A DNA stretch of 64,000 nucleotides from Comamonas sp. JUb58 (GCF_004364775.1 NZ_SOAL01000008.1:178733-242732); one strand, 5' to 3'. Numbered from the stretch's first letter, positions 37,700 through 47,160 are shown. Notes: generated by a model from the sequence alone, not told the origin. Program-made: numbers and translations.

Positions 37700-38944
37700 T
37701 TATTGCCTGCCTTCTGTAGCTGCACTTTTTGACACCACCAAGGGTGCTGTTTCTTCCAAGCCCAGGGAGAGCACACCTGCAACGAGTGCGCCGCCTGCCG
37801 ATATCCACATGGCAGCGGGAAGGCCGTAGAGATCTGCCGCCAGTCCTGCAACCGTCGGGGCCAGGAAACCACCGACCAGTTCTCCCGCGCCCATGATGAG
37901 GCCCAGTGCACCGGTCAGCACTTGCGGTGGAACGGTTTCGGCCGGTATCGTGGCCATGAAAAGCGTAAAGCAGCCCAAGCCGGTATAGGTGACGAACACC
38001 ACCATGCCCAGCGCGGTGACGGAGTCGCCATAGATCAGGGCGATGGGGCACAGCGCTGCAATGGGCGCAAAGATAGCCAGGGCTGACTTGCGCCCAATCC
38101 GGTCGGAGATGGCGGGTACGGCAAAGCCCCAGAACACCCAGGCAGCGCCGAGGCAGCTCATCACAAAGCCCATGTCGCCGGCTGAAAACTCGCGGTACTG
38201 GATGAGGAAGGTGGGCGCGAACGAGATGATGATGATGAACCAGGTGAGAAAAAAGCAGCTGATCAGCATGCACAGCAACACGTTCCGCTCGCGCAGCAGG
38301 GCCCAGCGGTCGATGGGTGCTGGCTTGGCCTGTGCAGCTGCCGGGGCTTTTCCGGGGTGCTCATGCACCCAGCGCCAGATGGACAGGGCGATCAGGATGC
38401 CAGGGATGACGGTGACATAAAAGGCGATGCGCCAGCCAAAATGCGTGGCCAGGCCAATGACCACGGGCGGGCCGATCATCGCGCCAATCAGGCCTGCGGA
38501 TGAGCCCTGCAGCAGGCCCATGTTGAGACCGCGCCGGGATGGGGTGGAGCTTTGGATCATCAGCGACTGCGCTATTGGCAGCACCGGGCCTTCGGCCAGG
38601 CCCATCAGTGCACGGAACACCAACAGGCTGACAAAGCCCCCCACCAGCCCGGACAGGGCTGAGCAGATGGAAAAAGCCAGCACGGCCACTACCAGCAGCG
38701 CCTTGCGCTTGGCACGCGAATCTGCCCAGGCACCTGCAATCGCTCCGGAGATGGCCCAGGTCAGGGCCAGGGCCGAGGAGATCATGCCCAGCTGGGTTTG
38801 GCTCAGGTCCAGCTCTTCCTGCATGAAGGGGAAGAGGAAGGACAAGGCCAGGCGGTCAAAAAAGACAAAGCCAAAGGTCACGAAGAGGATCAGCAGCAGA
38901 CGGTTCTCATAGCTCCACCAAGAGCGGTTAGGGGATGGGGGCAT
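37700..38944 (-). CDS. MFS transporter of the anion:cation symporter / aromatic-acid type
   Basis: A 414-residue 12-helix transporter. The first helix ends 'FFDRLALSFLFPFMQEELDL', then loop 2-3 'GAWADSRAKRKALLV' and helix 5 with 'GLLQGSSAGLIGAMIGPPVV', matching the ACS group that carries organic and aromatic acids. The ATG at 38944 follows GGAG at six bases; an alternative ATG at 38968 overlaps the cupin stop (ATGA). It lies directly behind the cupin gene and near pmd, which lacks its own pmdK, so uptake of protocatechuate, 4-hydroxybenzoate or a precursor is plausible but inferred. Confidence 0.88.
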   Translation of the reverse strand: MPPSPNRSWWSYENRLLLILFVTFGFVFFDRLALSFLFPFMQEELDLSQTQLGMISSALALTWAISGAIAGAWADSRAKRKALLVVAVLAFSICSALSGLVGGFVSLLVFRALMGLAEGPVLPIAQSLMIQSSTPSRRGLNMGLLQGSSAGLIGAMIGPPVVIGLATHFGWRIAFYVTVIPGILIALSIWRWVHEHPGKAPAAAQAKPAPIDRWALLRERNVLLCMLISCFFLTWFIIIISFAPTFLIQYREFSAGDMGFVMSCLGAAWVFWGFAVPAISDRIGRKSALAIFAPIAALCPIALIYGDSVTALGMVVFVTYTGLGCFTLFMATIPAETVPPQVLTGALGLIMGAGELVGGFLAPTVAGLAADLYGLPAAMWISAGGALVAGVLSLGLEETAPLVVSKSAATEGRQ

Positions 38945-38964
38945 GGCGTTCTCCAGATGGGCAG

Positions 38965-39498
38965 TCATCGGAAGAGCTTTTCGACGGCCTCCGCGCCCAG
39001 ACCCACTTTTTCATAGTGGGCCTTGCACATGGCGATATAGGAGTGCACATCAAAGTAGCCATCAGGTTTGCCTTGCTCGTCTAGCCAGATCAGTGGTCCC
39101 TTGACGATAAAAAAGGCACGCATGGGTTCTGGGTGGTCAAAGGCGACCAGGGTATGGCCCTCGCCTGGCGTCTCATAGACAAAGTCGCCCTTGGTGGCTG
39201 TCCAGTCATGCTCCAGGTAGCCCCATTTGCCGGAGATGGTGTAGGCAAAGACTTCATGTGGGTGGTAGTGGCGGTTGACCAGTCCGGCTTTCTTGGCCAT
39301 CAGAATGTCGCACCATTTGTTTTGTGAGGGCGAAATCCACAGGGGGCGGGAGAACACGGTGTCGGTGAAGGGAACGTACAGGCGTTCGTCGTCGGGGACT
39401 GCGTTCGGGGTGTAGACCTCGGGCAGTGCGTCAGGCATGAAGGGGTTGGCGATGGGGCTGAGGCTTTGCCAGAACTCGGTATTGGCTTTTTCGACCAT
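38965..39498 (-). CDS. Cupin, 2,4'-dihydroxyacetophenone dioxygenase-like
   Basis: A 177-residue single-domain cupin. The metal site is visible as His77, His79, His81 and Glu82 in 'NRHYHPHEVF', with His115 in 'PGEGHTLVAF'. Size and layout match the 2,4'-dihydroxyacetophenone dioxygenase family, which cleaves the side chain to 4-hydroxybenzoate and formate. GGAG lies eight bases before the ATG. The stop overlaps or closely precedes the transporter start. If the activity is right, its product would feed protocatechuate and thus the pmd operon 4 kb away. Substrate remains unproven. Confidence 0.78.
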   Translation of the reverse strand: MVEKANTEFWQSLSPIANPFMPDALPEVYTPNAVPDDERLYVPFTDTVFSRPLWISPSQNKWCDILMAKKAGLVNRHYHPHEVFAYTISGKWGYLEHDWTATKGDFVYETPGEGHTLVAFDHPEPMRAFFIVKGPLIWLDEQGKPDGYFDVHSYIAMCKAHYEKVGLGAEAVEKLFR

Positions 39499-39921
39499 GG
39501 GTGTCTCCTTGGGTAAGGGTGGGGCTGTTGCTAGGGCTGCTGTGTTGCCCTTGAGGGGCGAGAGCGGTGCAGCCGTTTGCCGTGATGAAGTCGCGCGGCT
39601 TGGGGTGGCGCCCGGATGTCCTGGTATTGCGCTTTGGGGACTGAGCTAGCGCGCGTGACTTGTCCGCCGGACGCGCATCAGCCCGCTTTGGGCGTTTGAA
39701 TGGCGGGTTTGGGGTTCGTGCTGGTGAACGTGCTGCCTCTGAGGGCATGGAACCAGGTGTGTGTCATCCGAGGGCCTCCTTCTCTTGTGTGCGTTTAACA
39801 GAGCCTCATTCTGAGGAAGATGACCCTAGGCATCTAGGTGGCAGCAAAGCTAGCAGCTATAGCAAAATGGCATAATAATAGTTAAAAATTATTAAAAATC
39901 CATTAATTTCAGGGGTTAGCT
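39499..39921. promoter_or_regulatory. 423-base divergent control region between cupin operon and LysR gene
   Basis: No convincing gene is present; open frames here are GC-rich shadows without family features. Two small palindromes lie at 39804-39816 (CCTCA-TTC-TGAGG) and 39825-39838 (CCTAG-GCAT-CTAGG). An AT-rich stretch at 39860-39915 contains AATAAT-N8-ATTATT (39874-39893). These are candidate operator and promoter sites for the LysR protein and the cupin-MFS operon. The remaining ~300 bases look like plain non-coding sequence. Confidence 0.5.
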
Positions 39922-40821
39922 ATGAACTTGCAGCAAATTGAAACCTTCGTTGCGGTCGCAGAAACCGGTAGCTTCAGCAAGGCGGCCATGCTGTCCAATA
40001 CGGCGCAGCCAGCGCTGAGTCGCCAAGTGCGGGCATTGGAGATGGAGCTGAGGGAGACTTTGCTGATCCGAACCGGGCGCGGCGTGACCTTGACGGAGGC
40101 TGGGCGCAGGTTGCTGGAGCACAGCCATGCCATCCTGCAGCATGTGGCGCAAGCCAAGGAGGACCTAGGTTGCGAGCGCGATGAACCGGTAGGGCGTATC
40201 GTGGTTGGCCTGCCCCCCAGCCTGGCCCGGCGCTTAACTTTGCCGCTGATCGATGCGTTCAGCCGTCAGATGCCCAAGGCCCGCGTCGCCATCGTGGAAG
40301 GCCTGTCAGTACAGATGGCGGAGTGGCTGGCCTCTGGACGTATGGATCTGGGCTTGGTCTACTCGCCCGAACCCCAGCCGCATATTGAAACGGCGCCGGT
40401 GCTTCAGGAGCGTTTGTGCCTGGTCGGGCCAGTCTGCGCGCTGGGCGACCGCTCATCACTGGCGTTTGGAGATCTGTCCGCTTTTCCGTTGATCATGCCG
40501 CAGTACGGCCAGATCTTTCGCAAATTGATGGAGGCCCAGGCTCGGCTGTCGCAGGTCAAGCTCAATGTGGTGTGGGAGGTGTCCAGCGTGCCCGCCATAT
40601 TGGATTTGGTGCGGGGCGGCTATGGCTACGCAGCCTTGACGCAAAGCGCACTGGACGGGCAAGAGCTGGGCGCGCAGCTGGCAGTGGCACCGATCGAAGC
40701 GCCGGCCGTGATGATCAACCTGTGCCTGGCACAGTCCGCGAAACGCAAAACCACGCCGCTGGTCCGTTGTACCGCCGCCGTGCTGCACCATTTGACGACC
40801 CAGGTCTGCGAATCGGCCTAG
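39922..40821 (+). CDS. LysR-family transcriptional regulator
   Basis: A 299-residue LTTR. The winged helix occupies residues 1-60 ('NLQQIETFVAVAETGSFSKA', 'AQPALSRQVRALEMEL'), and the effector domain follows with 'GLPPSLARRLTLPLIDAF'. The 'RTGRGVTLTEAG' and 'GRMDLGLVYSP' stretches resemble the Nac/CynR-like branch. It is divergent from the cupin-transporter genes and is probably their regulator. Whether it also governs pmd, which lacks a local regulator gene, is open. Confidence 0.9.
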   Translation: MNLQQIETFVAVAETGSFSKAAMLSNTAQPALSRQVRALEMELRETLLIRTGRGVTLTEAGRRLLEHSHAILQHVAQAKEDLGCERDEPVGRIVVGLPPSLARRLTLPLIDAFSRQMPKARVAIVEGLSVQMAEWLASGRMDLGLVYSPEPQPHIETAPVLQERLCLVGPVCALGDRSSLAFGDLSAFPLIMPQYGQIFRKLMEAQARLSQVKLNVVWEVSSVPAILDLVRGGYGYAALTQSALDGQELGAQLAVAPIEAPAVMINLCLAQSAKRKTTPLVRCTAAVLHHLTTQVCESA

Positions 40822-40923
40822 GCTGTTCCTGCCGTGGCAGGGCAGAGTCATCCCAGGCTGGGTTTCATCGTAATTTTGTGTAGCAATGTGCTGGCTGCAC
40901 CGGGGCAGGGTGGCGGGCCTCAC

Positions 40924-41062
40924 TACAATGCGGAAGCCCTGTGCATGGACCCGTTTCAGCGGGACAGCGTCCGCAGGTGCAGCCCGGAGGTCGCTTTGCT
41001 GCCACACTCCGCTCGGGTTCTGTGTTGGCACCTCTACAATGCAGTGCAACTGATTCAATGAC
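40924..41062 (+). promoter_or_regulatory. Possible structured leader and promoter of surE
   Basis: A TACAAT at 40924-40929 and another at 41035-41040 may be -10 boxes. Between them, nested complementary segments can fold: TGCA 40942-40945 with 40978-40981, GGA/TCC and CCCG/CGGG around 40947-40972, and CCCGGAG pairing with later CTCCGCTCGGG. This could be a structured 5' leader of the surE-pcm-nlpD-rluD run. No known RNA family was recognised. Confidence 0.3.
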
Positions 41063-41839
41063 ATGAAGATACTGCTTTGTAACGATGATGGTTATCAGGC
41101 GCCCGGCATTGTGGCGATGTATGCTGCATTGCAGGCCGTCGCCGATGTCGAGGTGGTGGCACCAGAACACAACAACAGTGCCAAATCGAATGCGCTGACC
41201 TTGCATTCGCCGCTGTATGTGCAGCGCGCCGCCAATGGATTTCGCTATGTCAACGGCACTCCGGCCGACTGCGTGCATATCGCACTGACCGGCCTCTTGG
41301 GTTATCGGCCTGATCTGGTCATCTCCGGCATCAATAACGGTGCCAATATGGGCGATGACACCATCTACTCCGGCACCGTGGGCGCGGCGATGGAAGGCTA
41401 TCTGTTCGGCATTCCGGCGATGGCCTTCTCCCAGATCGACAAGGGCTGGGGCGAGCTGGAATCAGCCGCCAAAAAGGCCTGCGAGCTGGTGCAGCAGTTT
41501 GAAGCCTCCAAGCTCGTGACCCTCAAGCCCTGGCTGCTCAATATCAATATTCCCAACCTGCCGTTTGCGCAGATCAAGCCGCTCAAGCTCTGCCGCCTGG
41601 GGCGCAGGCATTCGGCGGAAAAAGTCATCACCCAGACCAGCCCCCGGGGCGAGACCATGTACTGGATTGGCAATGCCGGTCTGGCACTGGACGATGCCGA
41701 AGGAACCGACTTCCATGCGACGGCGGCAGGCCATATGGCGGTGACCCCACTGAAGGTGGACTTGACCGACCATGAGAGCCTGGCCTACTGGGCGCAGACG
41801 GCCACCAGCCTGCGCAAGGACCTGGAGGTGCCAGGGTGA
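41063..41839 (+). CDS. surE: 5'/3'-nucleotidase SurE
   Basis: A 258-residue stationary-phase survival phosphatase. The metal-binding 'LLCNDDGYQAPGI' opens the protein, and 'VAPEHNNSAKSNALTL', 'NGTPADCV' and 'SGINNGANMGDDTIYSGTVG' are the conserved SurE active-site elements. It dephosphorylates nucleoside monophosphates in the cytoplasm. The surE-pcm-nlpD order is the classical stationary-phase cluster of Gram-negative bacteria. The stop overlaps the GTG start of pcm. Confidence 0.96.
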   Translation: MKILLCNDDGYQAPGIVAMYAALQAVADVEVVAPEHNNSAKSNALTLHSPLYVQRAANGFRYVNGTPADCVHIALTGLLGYRPDLVISGINNGANMGDDTIYSGTVGAAMEGYLFGIPAMAFSQIDKGWGELESAAKKACELVQQFEASKLVTLKPWLLNINIPNLPFAQIKPLKLCRLGRRHSAEKVITQTSPRGETMYWIGNAGLALDDAEGTDFHATAAGHMAVTPLKVDLTDHESLAYWAQTATSLRKDLEVPG

Positions 41840-42636
41840 CCTTGCGCAAGCCCGGCTTTCCTGCCCGTGGTGCCATGCCTGTCAGCACCAAGCCGCAGGC
41901 CAGCAACGTGCATCGGCAATGGGCCCGGCTGCCGGCAGAGCTGTCGCCCGTGCCGATGGCGGTGCGCGAGTCGCTGGGGCCGGAAAGCGTGGATTTCACC
42001 TCGGCGCGCTTGCGCATGGTGCAGCGCCTGGCGGCATCGGGGGTGGAGCACACCCGGGTGCTCAAAGTGATGAATTCCGTGCTGCGCCACCAGTTTGTTG
42101 ACAGTGCGCTGGCGGTTCAGGCCTATGAGGACACCAGTTTGCCTATAGGATTGGGGCAGACCATCTCCAAACCCAGCGTGGTGGCGCGGATGTGTGAATT
42201 GCTGCTGCAATCACCGGCGGGGAAAATGGGCCTGGGCCGCATTTTGGAAATCGGCACCGGCTGCGGTTACCAGGCGGCAGTTCTGAGCCTGATGGCCAAG
42301 GAGGTGTATACCATTGAGCGGCTGCGTGCGTTGCATGAAAAGGCGCGGGTCAACCTGCGGCCTTTGCGGCTGGCCAATGTGCACCTGATCCTCGGTGATG
42401 GCATGCTGGGTTTTGAAAAAGGCGCGCCTTATGCCGGCATCATCGCAGCGGCTGGTGGGGATTCGATCCCCCAGGCCTGGTGTGACCAACTGGCTGAAGG
42501 CGGCCGGCTCGTGGCCCCGGTGATGGGGCCGGGCCAGCAACAGGTTTTGCTCGTCGTGGACCGCAGCGCTGATGGGTTTCAGCGCACGGTTCTGGAGCAT
42601 GTTCATTTCGTGCCCCTAAAATCGGGGCTTGGTTAA
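41836..42636 (+). CDS. pcm: Protein-L-isoaspartate O-methyltransferase
   Basis: A 266-residue PCMT that repairs isoaspartyl residues using S-adenosylmethionine. The SAM motif 'ILEIGTGCGYQAAVLS' and 'EVYTIERLRALHEKAR' are conserved, and 'SLPIGLGQTISKPSVVARM' is the substrate-site signature. The GTG start overlaps the surE stop (GTGA). An N-terminal extension of about 50 residues compared with the E. coli enzyme precedes the catalytic domain. NlpD follows after 11 bases. Confidence 0.95.
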   Translation: MTLRKPGFPARGAMPVSTKPQASNVHRQWARLPAELSPVPMAVRESLGPESVDFTSARLRMVQRLAASGVEHTRVLKVMNSVLRHQFVDSALAVQAYEDTSLPIGLGQTISKPSVVARMCELLLQSPAGKMGLGRILEIGTGCGYQAAVLSLMAKEVYTIERLRALHEKARVNLRPLRLANVHLILGDGMLGFEKGAPYAGIIAAAGGDSIPQAWCDQLAEGGRLVAPVMGPGQQQVLLVVDRSADGFQRTVLEHVHFVPLKSGLG

Positions 42637-42647
42637 GAAGGATAGGT

Positions 42648-43493
42648 ATGTTGGATTCACGTGGTGTTTTGACGTGGGGTGCCAGTGTGGTGGCAGCCAT
42701 GGTGCTGGCAGGATGCGGTAGTACATCGCTGAACCAGGCGCCCGTGGAAGATCGGGGCTCTTCGGCCGGCCGCGCGCCGACCTCGACCTCGGCCACGCCG
42801 CCGCGCATCGATCCCGCAACCCTGCCTGGCGCAGAAAACGCTGGCAAGCCCGGTTATTACACCGTCAAGCCCGGCGAGACCCTGATGCGCATCGCCGCCG
42901 ACAACGGCCAGAATTGGCGCGACATCGCCCGCTGGAGCAATCTGGAAAATCCAAACGTGATCGAAGTGGGCCAGGTACTGCGCGTGGTGCCACCGGTGAC
43001 CACTACTGCCAGCGCTGCCCCGGCAGCCACGGCGCCTGCGGTGACGGGCGCCAACACGCCAGCGGCTACGCCTGCACCAGCTCCCGCACCTGCGGCAGCA
43101 GCGTCTGCACCCGCCGCAGCCGATGGCAACCTGGGCTTTATCTGGCCTTCGTCGGGCGCCGTGATTGCCGGCTTTGACGATGCGCGCAACAAGGGCCTGG
43201 ACATTGGTGGCAAGGCCGGCGACCCGGTGGTGGCCGCCGCTGATGGCCGCGTGATCTACTCCGGTGCCGGCCTGCGCGGCTACGGCAACCTGATTCTGAT
43301 CAAGCACAACAACACCTACCTGACTGCCTACGCCCACAACCAGACCTTGCTGGTGAAGGACGACCAGGTGGTCAAGAAGGGCCAGAAGATTGCCGAGATG
43401 GGCAGCTCCGACGCTGATCGCGTGAAGCTGCACTTTGAGGTGCGCCGCCAGGGCAAGCCGGTCGATCCATCGCGCTACCTGCCTTCCCGCTGA
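42648..43493 (+). CDS. nlpD: NlpD-type LysM/M23 lipoprotein, cell-division amidase activator
   Basis: A 281-residue outer-membrane lipoprotein: lipobox 'MVLAGCGS' (Cys23), a LysM domain about residues 68-112 ('YYTVKPGETLMRIAADNGQN'), an Ala/Pro-rich linker, and a C-terminal LytM domain. In the LytM part the first zinc ligand position reads 'NKGLDIGGK' without the His of active M23 peptidases, while 'LHFEVR' remains, so it is a degenerate, non-hydrolytic activator like E. coli NlpD. It is followed immediately by rluD, sharing one base. Confidence 0.92.
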   Translation: MLDSRGVLTWGASVVAAMVLAGCGSTSLNQAPVEDRGSSAGRAPTSTSATPPRIDPATLPGAENAGKPGYYTVKPGETLMRIAADNGQNWRDIARWSNLENPNVIEVGQVLRVVPPVTTTASAAPAATAPAVTGANTPAATPAPAPAPAAAASAPAAADGNLGFIWPSSGAVIAGFDDARNKGLDIGGKAGDPVVAAADGRVIYSGAGLRGYGNLILIKHNNTYLTAYAHNQTLLVKDDQVVKKGQKIAEMGSSDADRVKLHFEVRRQGKPVDPSRYLPSR

Positions 43494-44560
43494 TGCCGGG
43501 CACTTCCTCGAAGTCGACATCGCCGCCCGCCGACGATGTCGGCTTTTCCCATTTGGAGGACACCGCCTTGGTGTCGACAGAAGGGGATGAAGAGTCGGCG
43601 GAGGTCGAGTCGCAGACCTGGGAAAGCCGCACGGTCGTGGCCGGTGTGGATGAACACGGCATGCGCCTGGACAAGGCGCTGGCGCTGTGGGTGCCGGAGT
43701 TCTCGCGCAGCTACCTGCAGGCCTTACTGCTGCAAGGCGCGGTGCTGGTCAATGGCAAATCGGGCCTCAAGCCCAGCGCCAAGGTCAAGGCCGGGGATCA
43801 GGCGGTGGTTGAGCTGCGTCCCACGCAGCAAAGCCAGGCCTTTTTGCCGCAGGACATTCCGCTGGATGTGGTCTACCAGGATGAGCACCTGCTCATCATC
43901 AACAAGCCGGCCGGCATGGTGGTGCATCCCGCACCAGGCAACTGGAGCGGTACCTTGCTCAATGCCTTGCTGGCCTATGACGCCAAGGCGGCCCAGCTGC
44001 CGCGCGCGGGCATCGTGCACCGGCTGGACAAAGACACCAGTGGCCTGATGGTGGTGGCGCGCGAGCGCCAGACCATGGATGCGCTGGTCAAGCTGATTGC
44101 TGCACGCGATGTGCGCCGCAACTACCTGGCACTGGGCCACAAGCCCTGGCAGGGTGCGGCGCAGACCTCGGTCAGCCTGCCGATTGGCCGCGATCCGCGC
44201 AACCGCCTGCGCATGGCGGCGGTCGATCTGGCCCAACACCCGGGCAAACCGGCGCGTACCGATATCCGCCTGCTGGTCAATGGCCAGCAAGGTTGCGCGG
44301 TGTTCTGCAGCCTGCACACCGGTCGCACCCACCAGATCCGCGTGCACATGGCCTCGCTCCAGCATCCGCTGCTGGCCGATACGCTTTACGGCGGCACACC
44401 AGTCGCCGGCATGGAGCGCCAAGCCCTGCATGCGCTGCGGCTGGCCTTTGTGCATCCGGTCACCGGGCAGAGCATGTCCTGGTTCGCCATGCCACCTGCC
44501 GATATCACCTCGGCGATGGAAAATTGGGATCTTCGGTATAATTTGGCGGAATTGGCCTAA
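43493..44560 (+). CDS. rluD: 23S rRNA pseudouridine synthase RluD
   Basis: A 355-residue RluA/RluD-family enzyme. A ~50-residue acidic N-terminal extension is followed by an S4 RNA-binding domain ('MRLDKALALWVPEFSRSYLQ') and the catalytic domain with 'GIVHRLDKDTSGLMVVA', where the Asp is the nucleophile. 'GRTHQIRVHMA' is also conserved. It modifies U1911/1915/1917 (E. coli numbering) in helix 69 of 23S rRNA. The ATG shares its A with the nlpD stop. Confidence 0.9.
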   Translation: MPGTSSKSTSPPADDVGFSHLEDTALVSTEGDEESAEVESQTWESRTVVAGVDEHGMRLDKALALWVPEFSRSYLQALLLQGAVLVNGKSGLKPSAKVKAGDQAVVELRPTQQSQAFLPQDIPLDVVYQDEHLLIINKPAGMVVHPAPGNWSGTLLNALLAYDAKAAQLPRAGIVHRLDKDTSGLMVVARERQTMDALVKLIAARDVRRNYLALGHKPWQGAAQTSVSLPIGRDPRNRLRMAAVDLAQHPGKPARTDIRLLVNGQQGCAVFCSLHTGRTHQIRVHMASLQHPLLADTLYGGTPVAGMERQALHALRLAFVHPVTGQSMSWFAMPPADITSAMENWDLRYNLAELA

Positions 44561-44758
44561 GCGCTACCCCTGCAGGTCTGGTTTTTCAGCCAGCGCAAAC
44601 ACCTGGTTTGCACACTGCATCGGTGGCGCCCAGTGCCGACGGCTATGGGCGCTTATGCCTTCGCCGTGATCTTGGCCATGCAAACGCGGCCCTCTTGATA
44701 CGCATTCCTTTGTCTCAACACGCAGCTGCGCGCTGGCGTGCCAACAGGGATTTATCGC

Positions 44759-45637
44759 ATGCATACTTTGGAAGCAAAACGGGTGCTGGAGACTGCGCTG
44801 ATCTGCGCGCCCCAGCCCATCACCGTGCGTGAGCTACGGGGATTGTTTGCGGATGATTTGGGAACGGACACGCTCAAGGTGCTGCTGCAGGAGCTGCAGC
44901 TGGACTGGGCGCACCGCGGGGTGGAACTGGTACAGGTGGCATCGGGCTGGCGCTTTCAGAGCCGGCCGGAGATGCGCGAGTACCTCGATCGCCTGCACCC
45001 GGAGAAGCCCCCCAAGTACTCGCGTGCGACCTTGGAGACCCTGGCCATCATTGCCTATCGGCAGCCGGTGACCCGTGGCGATATCGAAGATATCCGGGGG
45101 GTTACCGTCAACAGCTTGATCATCAAGCAGTTGGAAGACCGGGGTTGGGTGGAAGTGATTGGCTACCGGGAGACCATCGGGCGGCCTGCGCTGCTGGCGA
45201 CGACCCGGCAGTTTCTGGATGACCTGGGCCTGCAATCGCTGGACCAGTTGCCCGAGTTGGACAGCAGCAACCAGTCGCAGACCATGTTTGACAGCCTGCC
45301 GCTGGAAGCGCCGCAAGACGAGGCCGCGCCGCAGGAGGCAGGGCCAGCGGATGCCGAGGCTTTCGAGCTGGTGGGTGAGTCCATGGCCATGGCAGCGCCG
45401 GTTGCCGGTGGCGATGCGTTGCAAGACGCAGAGGATGCGCAGACTTTGCCTGAGGCTGGGTCTGCTAATGAAGAAGATGCGACCGCCGCTAGGGCGGCCG
45501 AGGCTCTGGAGGCCGGTGGCGAGGCAGATGCCGCCACCGCCGGGGTTGAAGACAAAGATGCGGATCCTTTGGACCGTGATGACGATGCACATAATTCCGC
45601 AGCAGGCGGGGTAGAAAAGCAAAAAGATGATGAGTGA
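44759..45637 (+). CDS. scpB: Segregation and condensation protein B
   Basis: A 292-residue ScpB. The double winged-helix core is residues 1-165 ('[20 protein letters not shown]', '[20 protein letters not shown]', '[15 protein letters not shown]'). The last ~120 residues are a long, acidic, Ala-rich low-complexity tail, much longer than in Firmicutes ScpB. It works with ScpA and SMC in chromosome condensation; no scpA is adjacent. The ATG at 44759 is preferred to an upstream GTG. The end overlaps rluB by 11 bases. The 198-base gap before it has a GCAAAC/GTTTGC hairpin (44595-44611). Confidence 0.88.
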   Translation: MHTLEAKRVLETALICAPQPITVRELRGLFADDLGTDTLKVLLQELQLDWAHRGVELVQVASGWRFQSRPEMREYLDRLHPEKPPKYSRATLETLAIIAYRQPVTRGDIEDIRGVTVNSLIIKQLEDRGWVEVIGYRETIGRPALLATTRQFLDDLGLQSLDQLPELDSSNQSQTMFDSLPLEAPQDEAAPQEAGPADAEAFELVGESMAMAAPVAGGDALQDAEDAQTLPEAGSANEEDATAARAAEALEAGGEADAATAGVEDKDADPLDRDDDAHNSAAGGVEKQKDDE

Positions 45638-47081
45638 TACCAGCGATATGAATGCGCCCCAGGACGGAGATAAGGCCTTGCAAGAAGGTGCTGCCCCGTC
45701 AGAAAAGCGCCGTGCGCCGCGCAAGCGTGCCGTGCCCGCGCAAGCGGCAGCGGCCGACGAATCCCAGGCGGCTGGCGCCGATGCCGGCGAGTCTGATGGC
45801 GATGCCCAGCCCGCCGAGCCGCGTGCGCGCCGCGATGGCGAGCAGCGCGTGAGCCGCTACCCGGCCCGTGCCCGCCGTTTCCGCGAGCGTGATGGACAGC
45901 CGCGTGATGCGCAGAGCGCAGAAGGCGACGCGCCTCCCGCCCGTGGCCGTGGTCCTGCAGGCCGTCCGCAACGCGATGCCGACACCGAAGGCTATGCCTT
46001 CGAAGACGTGGTGGCCGGCGCGCTGGAAGCAGCGGAAGACTCAGATGCACCCGCACCGGTCAAGCGCGTGCTGCAGCCCCATGTGGAAGCCCCCAAGCTG
46101 CACAAGCTGCTGGCCCAGGCTGGCATGGGTTCGCGTCTGGAGATGGAGCGCCTGATTCTGGAAGGCCGCATCTCCGTCAACAACGAGCCCGCCCACGTCG
46201 GTCAGCGCATTTTGCACAGTGACAAGATCCGTGTGAACGGCAAGCTGATCACCTTCCGCATCGAGCAGCCGCCAGCGCGCGTGCTGGCCTACCACAAGCC
46301 CGTGGGCGAGGTGGTGACGCATGACGATCCACAGAACCGCCCCACGGTGTTCCGCAAGCTGCCGCGCGTCTCGCATGGCAAGTGGCAGTCCATTGGCCGT
46401 CTCGATCTGAACACCGAAGGTCTGCTGCTGTTCACCAACTCCGGTGAATTGGCCAACAACCTGATGCACCCGCGCTTCGGCCTGGAGCGTGAGTACGCGG
46501 TGCGCGTGCTGGGCGCCCTGACCAATGAAGAAAAGGCCTTGCTGCTGGCCGGTGTGAACCTGGAAGACGGTGTGGCCAGCTTTGGCTCCATCGACGACGG
46601 CGGTGGCGAAGGCGCCAACTGCTGGTACCGGGTCACCATCTCCGAAGGCCGCAACCGCGAAGTGCGCCGTATGTTTGAGTCGGTGGGTCACGCGGTCAGC
46701 CGCCTGATCCGTATCCGCTACGGCGCCATGGTGCTGCCGCGCGGTCTGCGCCGTGGCTCCTGGGTCGAGTTGGACCAGCACGATATCCAGGCGCTGACGA
46801 TTGCTGCCGGTGGCGCTGCTGAACGCAAGCCGCGTGAGCAGAATTCCGCCGGACGCGGTGGCCGCAGTGACAACCGCCCCCAGCACAACGGCCCGCGCCC
46901 ATCGGTGGGCCCGGCCAAGAACACCCGGGGTGGTGGCTTGCGCAAGGCGCCCGAGAAGCGCAACACCCAGCCCGATCCTATGAAGACCTCGCTGGGCTAC
47001 ATCGGTCATGACAGCCTGACGCGTCAGCGCCAGGGCCAACGCAAGAGCGGTGGCGGATTCAAGCGCGGTGGAAGGTCGTAG
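45627..47081 (+). CDS. rluB: 23S rRNA pseudouridine synthase RluB
   Basis: A 484-residue RsuA/RluB-family enzyme. About 145 residues of low-complexity, charged N-terminal sequence precede the S4 domain ('[20 protein letters not shown]') and the catalytic domain with '[20 protein letters not shown]', whose first Asp is the nucleophile. A basic Arg/Gly/Gln-rich tail ends the protein. It makes pseudouridine 2605 (E. coli numbering) in 23S rRNA. The start overlaps scpB by 11 bases, a scpB-rluB arrangement common in bacteria. Confidence 0.9.
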   Translation: MMSDTSDMNAPQDGDKALQEGAAPSEKRRAPRKRAVPAQAAAADESQAAGADAGESDGDAQPAEPRARRDGEQRVSRYPARARRFRERDGQPRDAQSAEGDAPPARGRGPAGRPQRDADTEGYAFEDVVAGALEAAEDSDAPAPVKRVLQPHVEAPKLHKLLAQAGMGSRLEMERLILEGRISVNNEPAHVGQRILHSDKIRVNGKLITFRIEQPPARVLAYHKPVGEVVTHDDPQNRPTVFRKLPRVSHGKWQSIGRLDLNTEGLLLFTNSGELANNLMHPRFGLEREYAVRVLGALTNEEKALLLAGVNLEDGVASFGSIDDGGGEGANCWYRVTISEGRNREVRRMFESVGHAVSRLIRIRYGAMVLPRGLRRGSWVELDQHDIQALTIAAGGAAERKPREQNSAGRGGRSDNRPQHNGPRPSVGPAKNTRGGGLRKAPEKRNTQPDPMKTSLGYIGHDSLTRQRQGQRKSGGGFKRGGRS

Positions 47082-47160
47082 TCACGCCGCTGACTTCCAG
47101 GACACCGTACAATCAAAGGTTTGCTTTTAGAGCAAAAAATCCATCAACAGGAAATTTATT

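Noticed and set aside
37700..38944. Calling the MFS gene pmdK
   Set aside because: It is on the opposite strand, in the cupin operon and outside pmd. The group is compatible, but orthology cannot be shown from the sequence alone.
39431..39875. Possible small genes in the gap upstream of the cupin (105 aa on minus, 71 aa on plus)
   Set aside because: No ribosome-binding site, no family features, Arg/Pro/Ser-rich composition and overlap with the cupin start.
40834..41061. Possible 75-aa gene before surE
   Set aside because: No recognisable sequence or ribosome-binding site; the stretch is better explained as promoter or leader.
40924..41062. 6S RNA or another known small RNA
   Set aside because: The fold and conserved central bubble of 6S could not be recognised, and the location is not the usual one. 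Retained only as a low-confidence structured leader.
42648..43493. Active M23 endopeptidase
   Set aside because: The first zinc-ligand His position is replaced in 'NKGLDIGGK', so a non-catalytic NlpD-type activator is called instead.
44595..44611. Hairpin GCAAAC/GTTTGC after rluD
   Set aside because: Short stem with no T-run; not called as a terminator.
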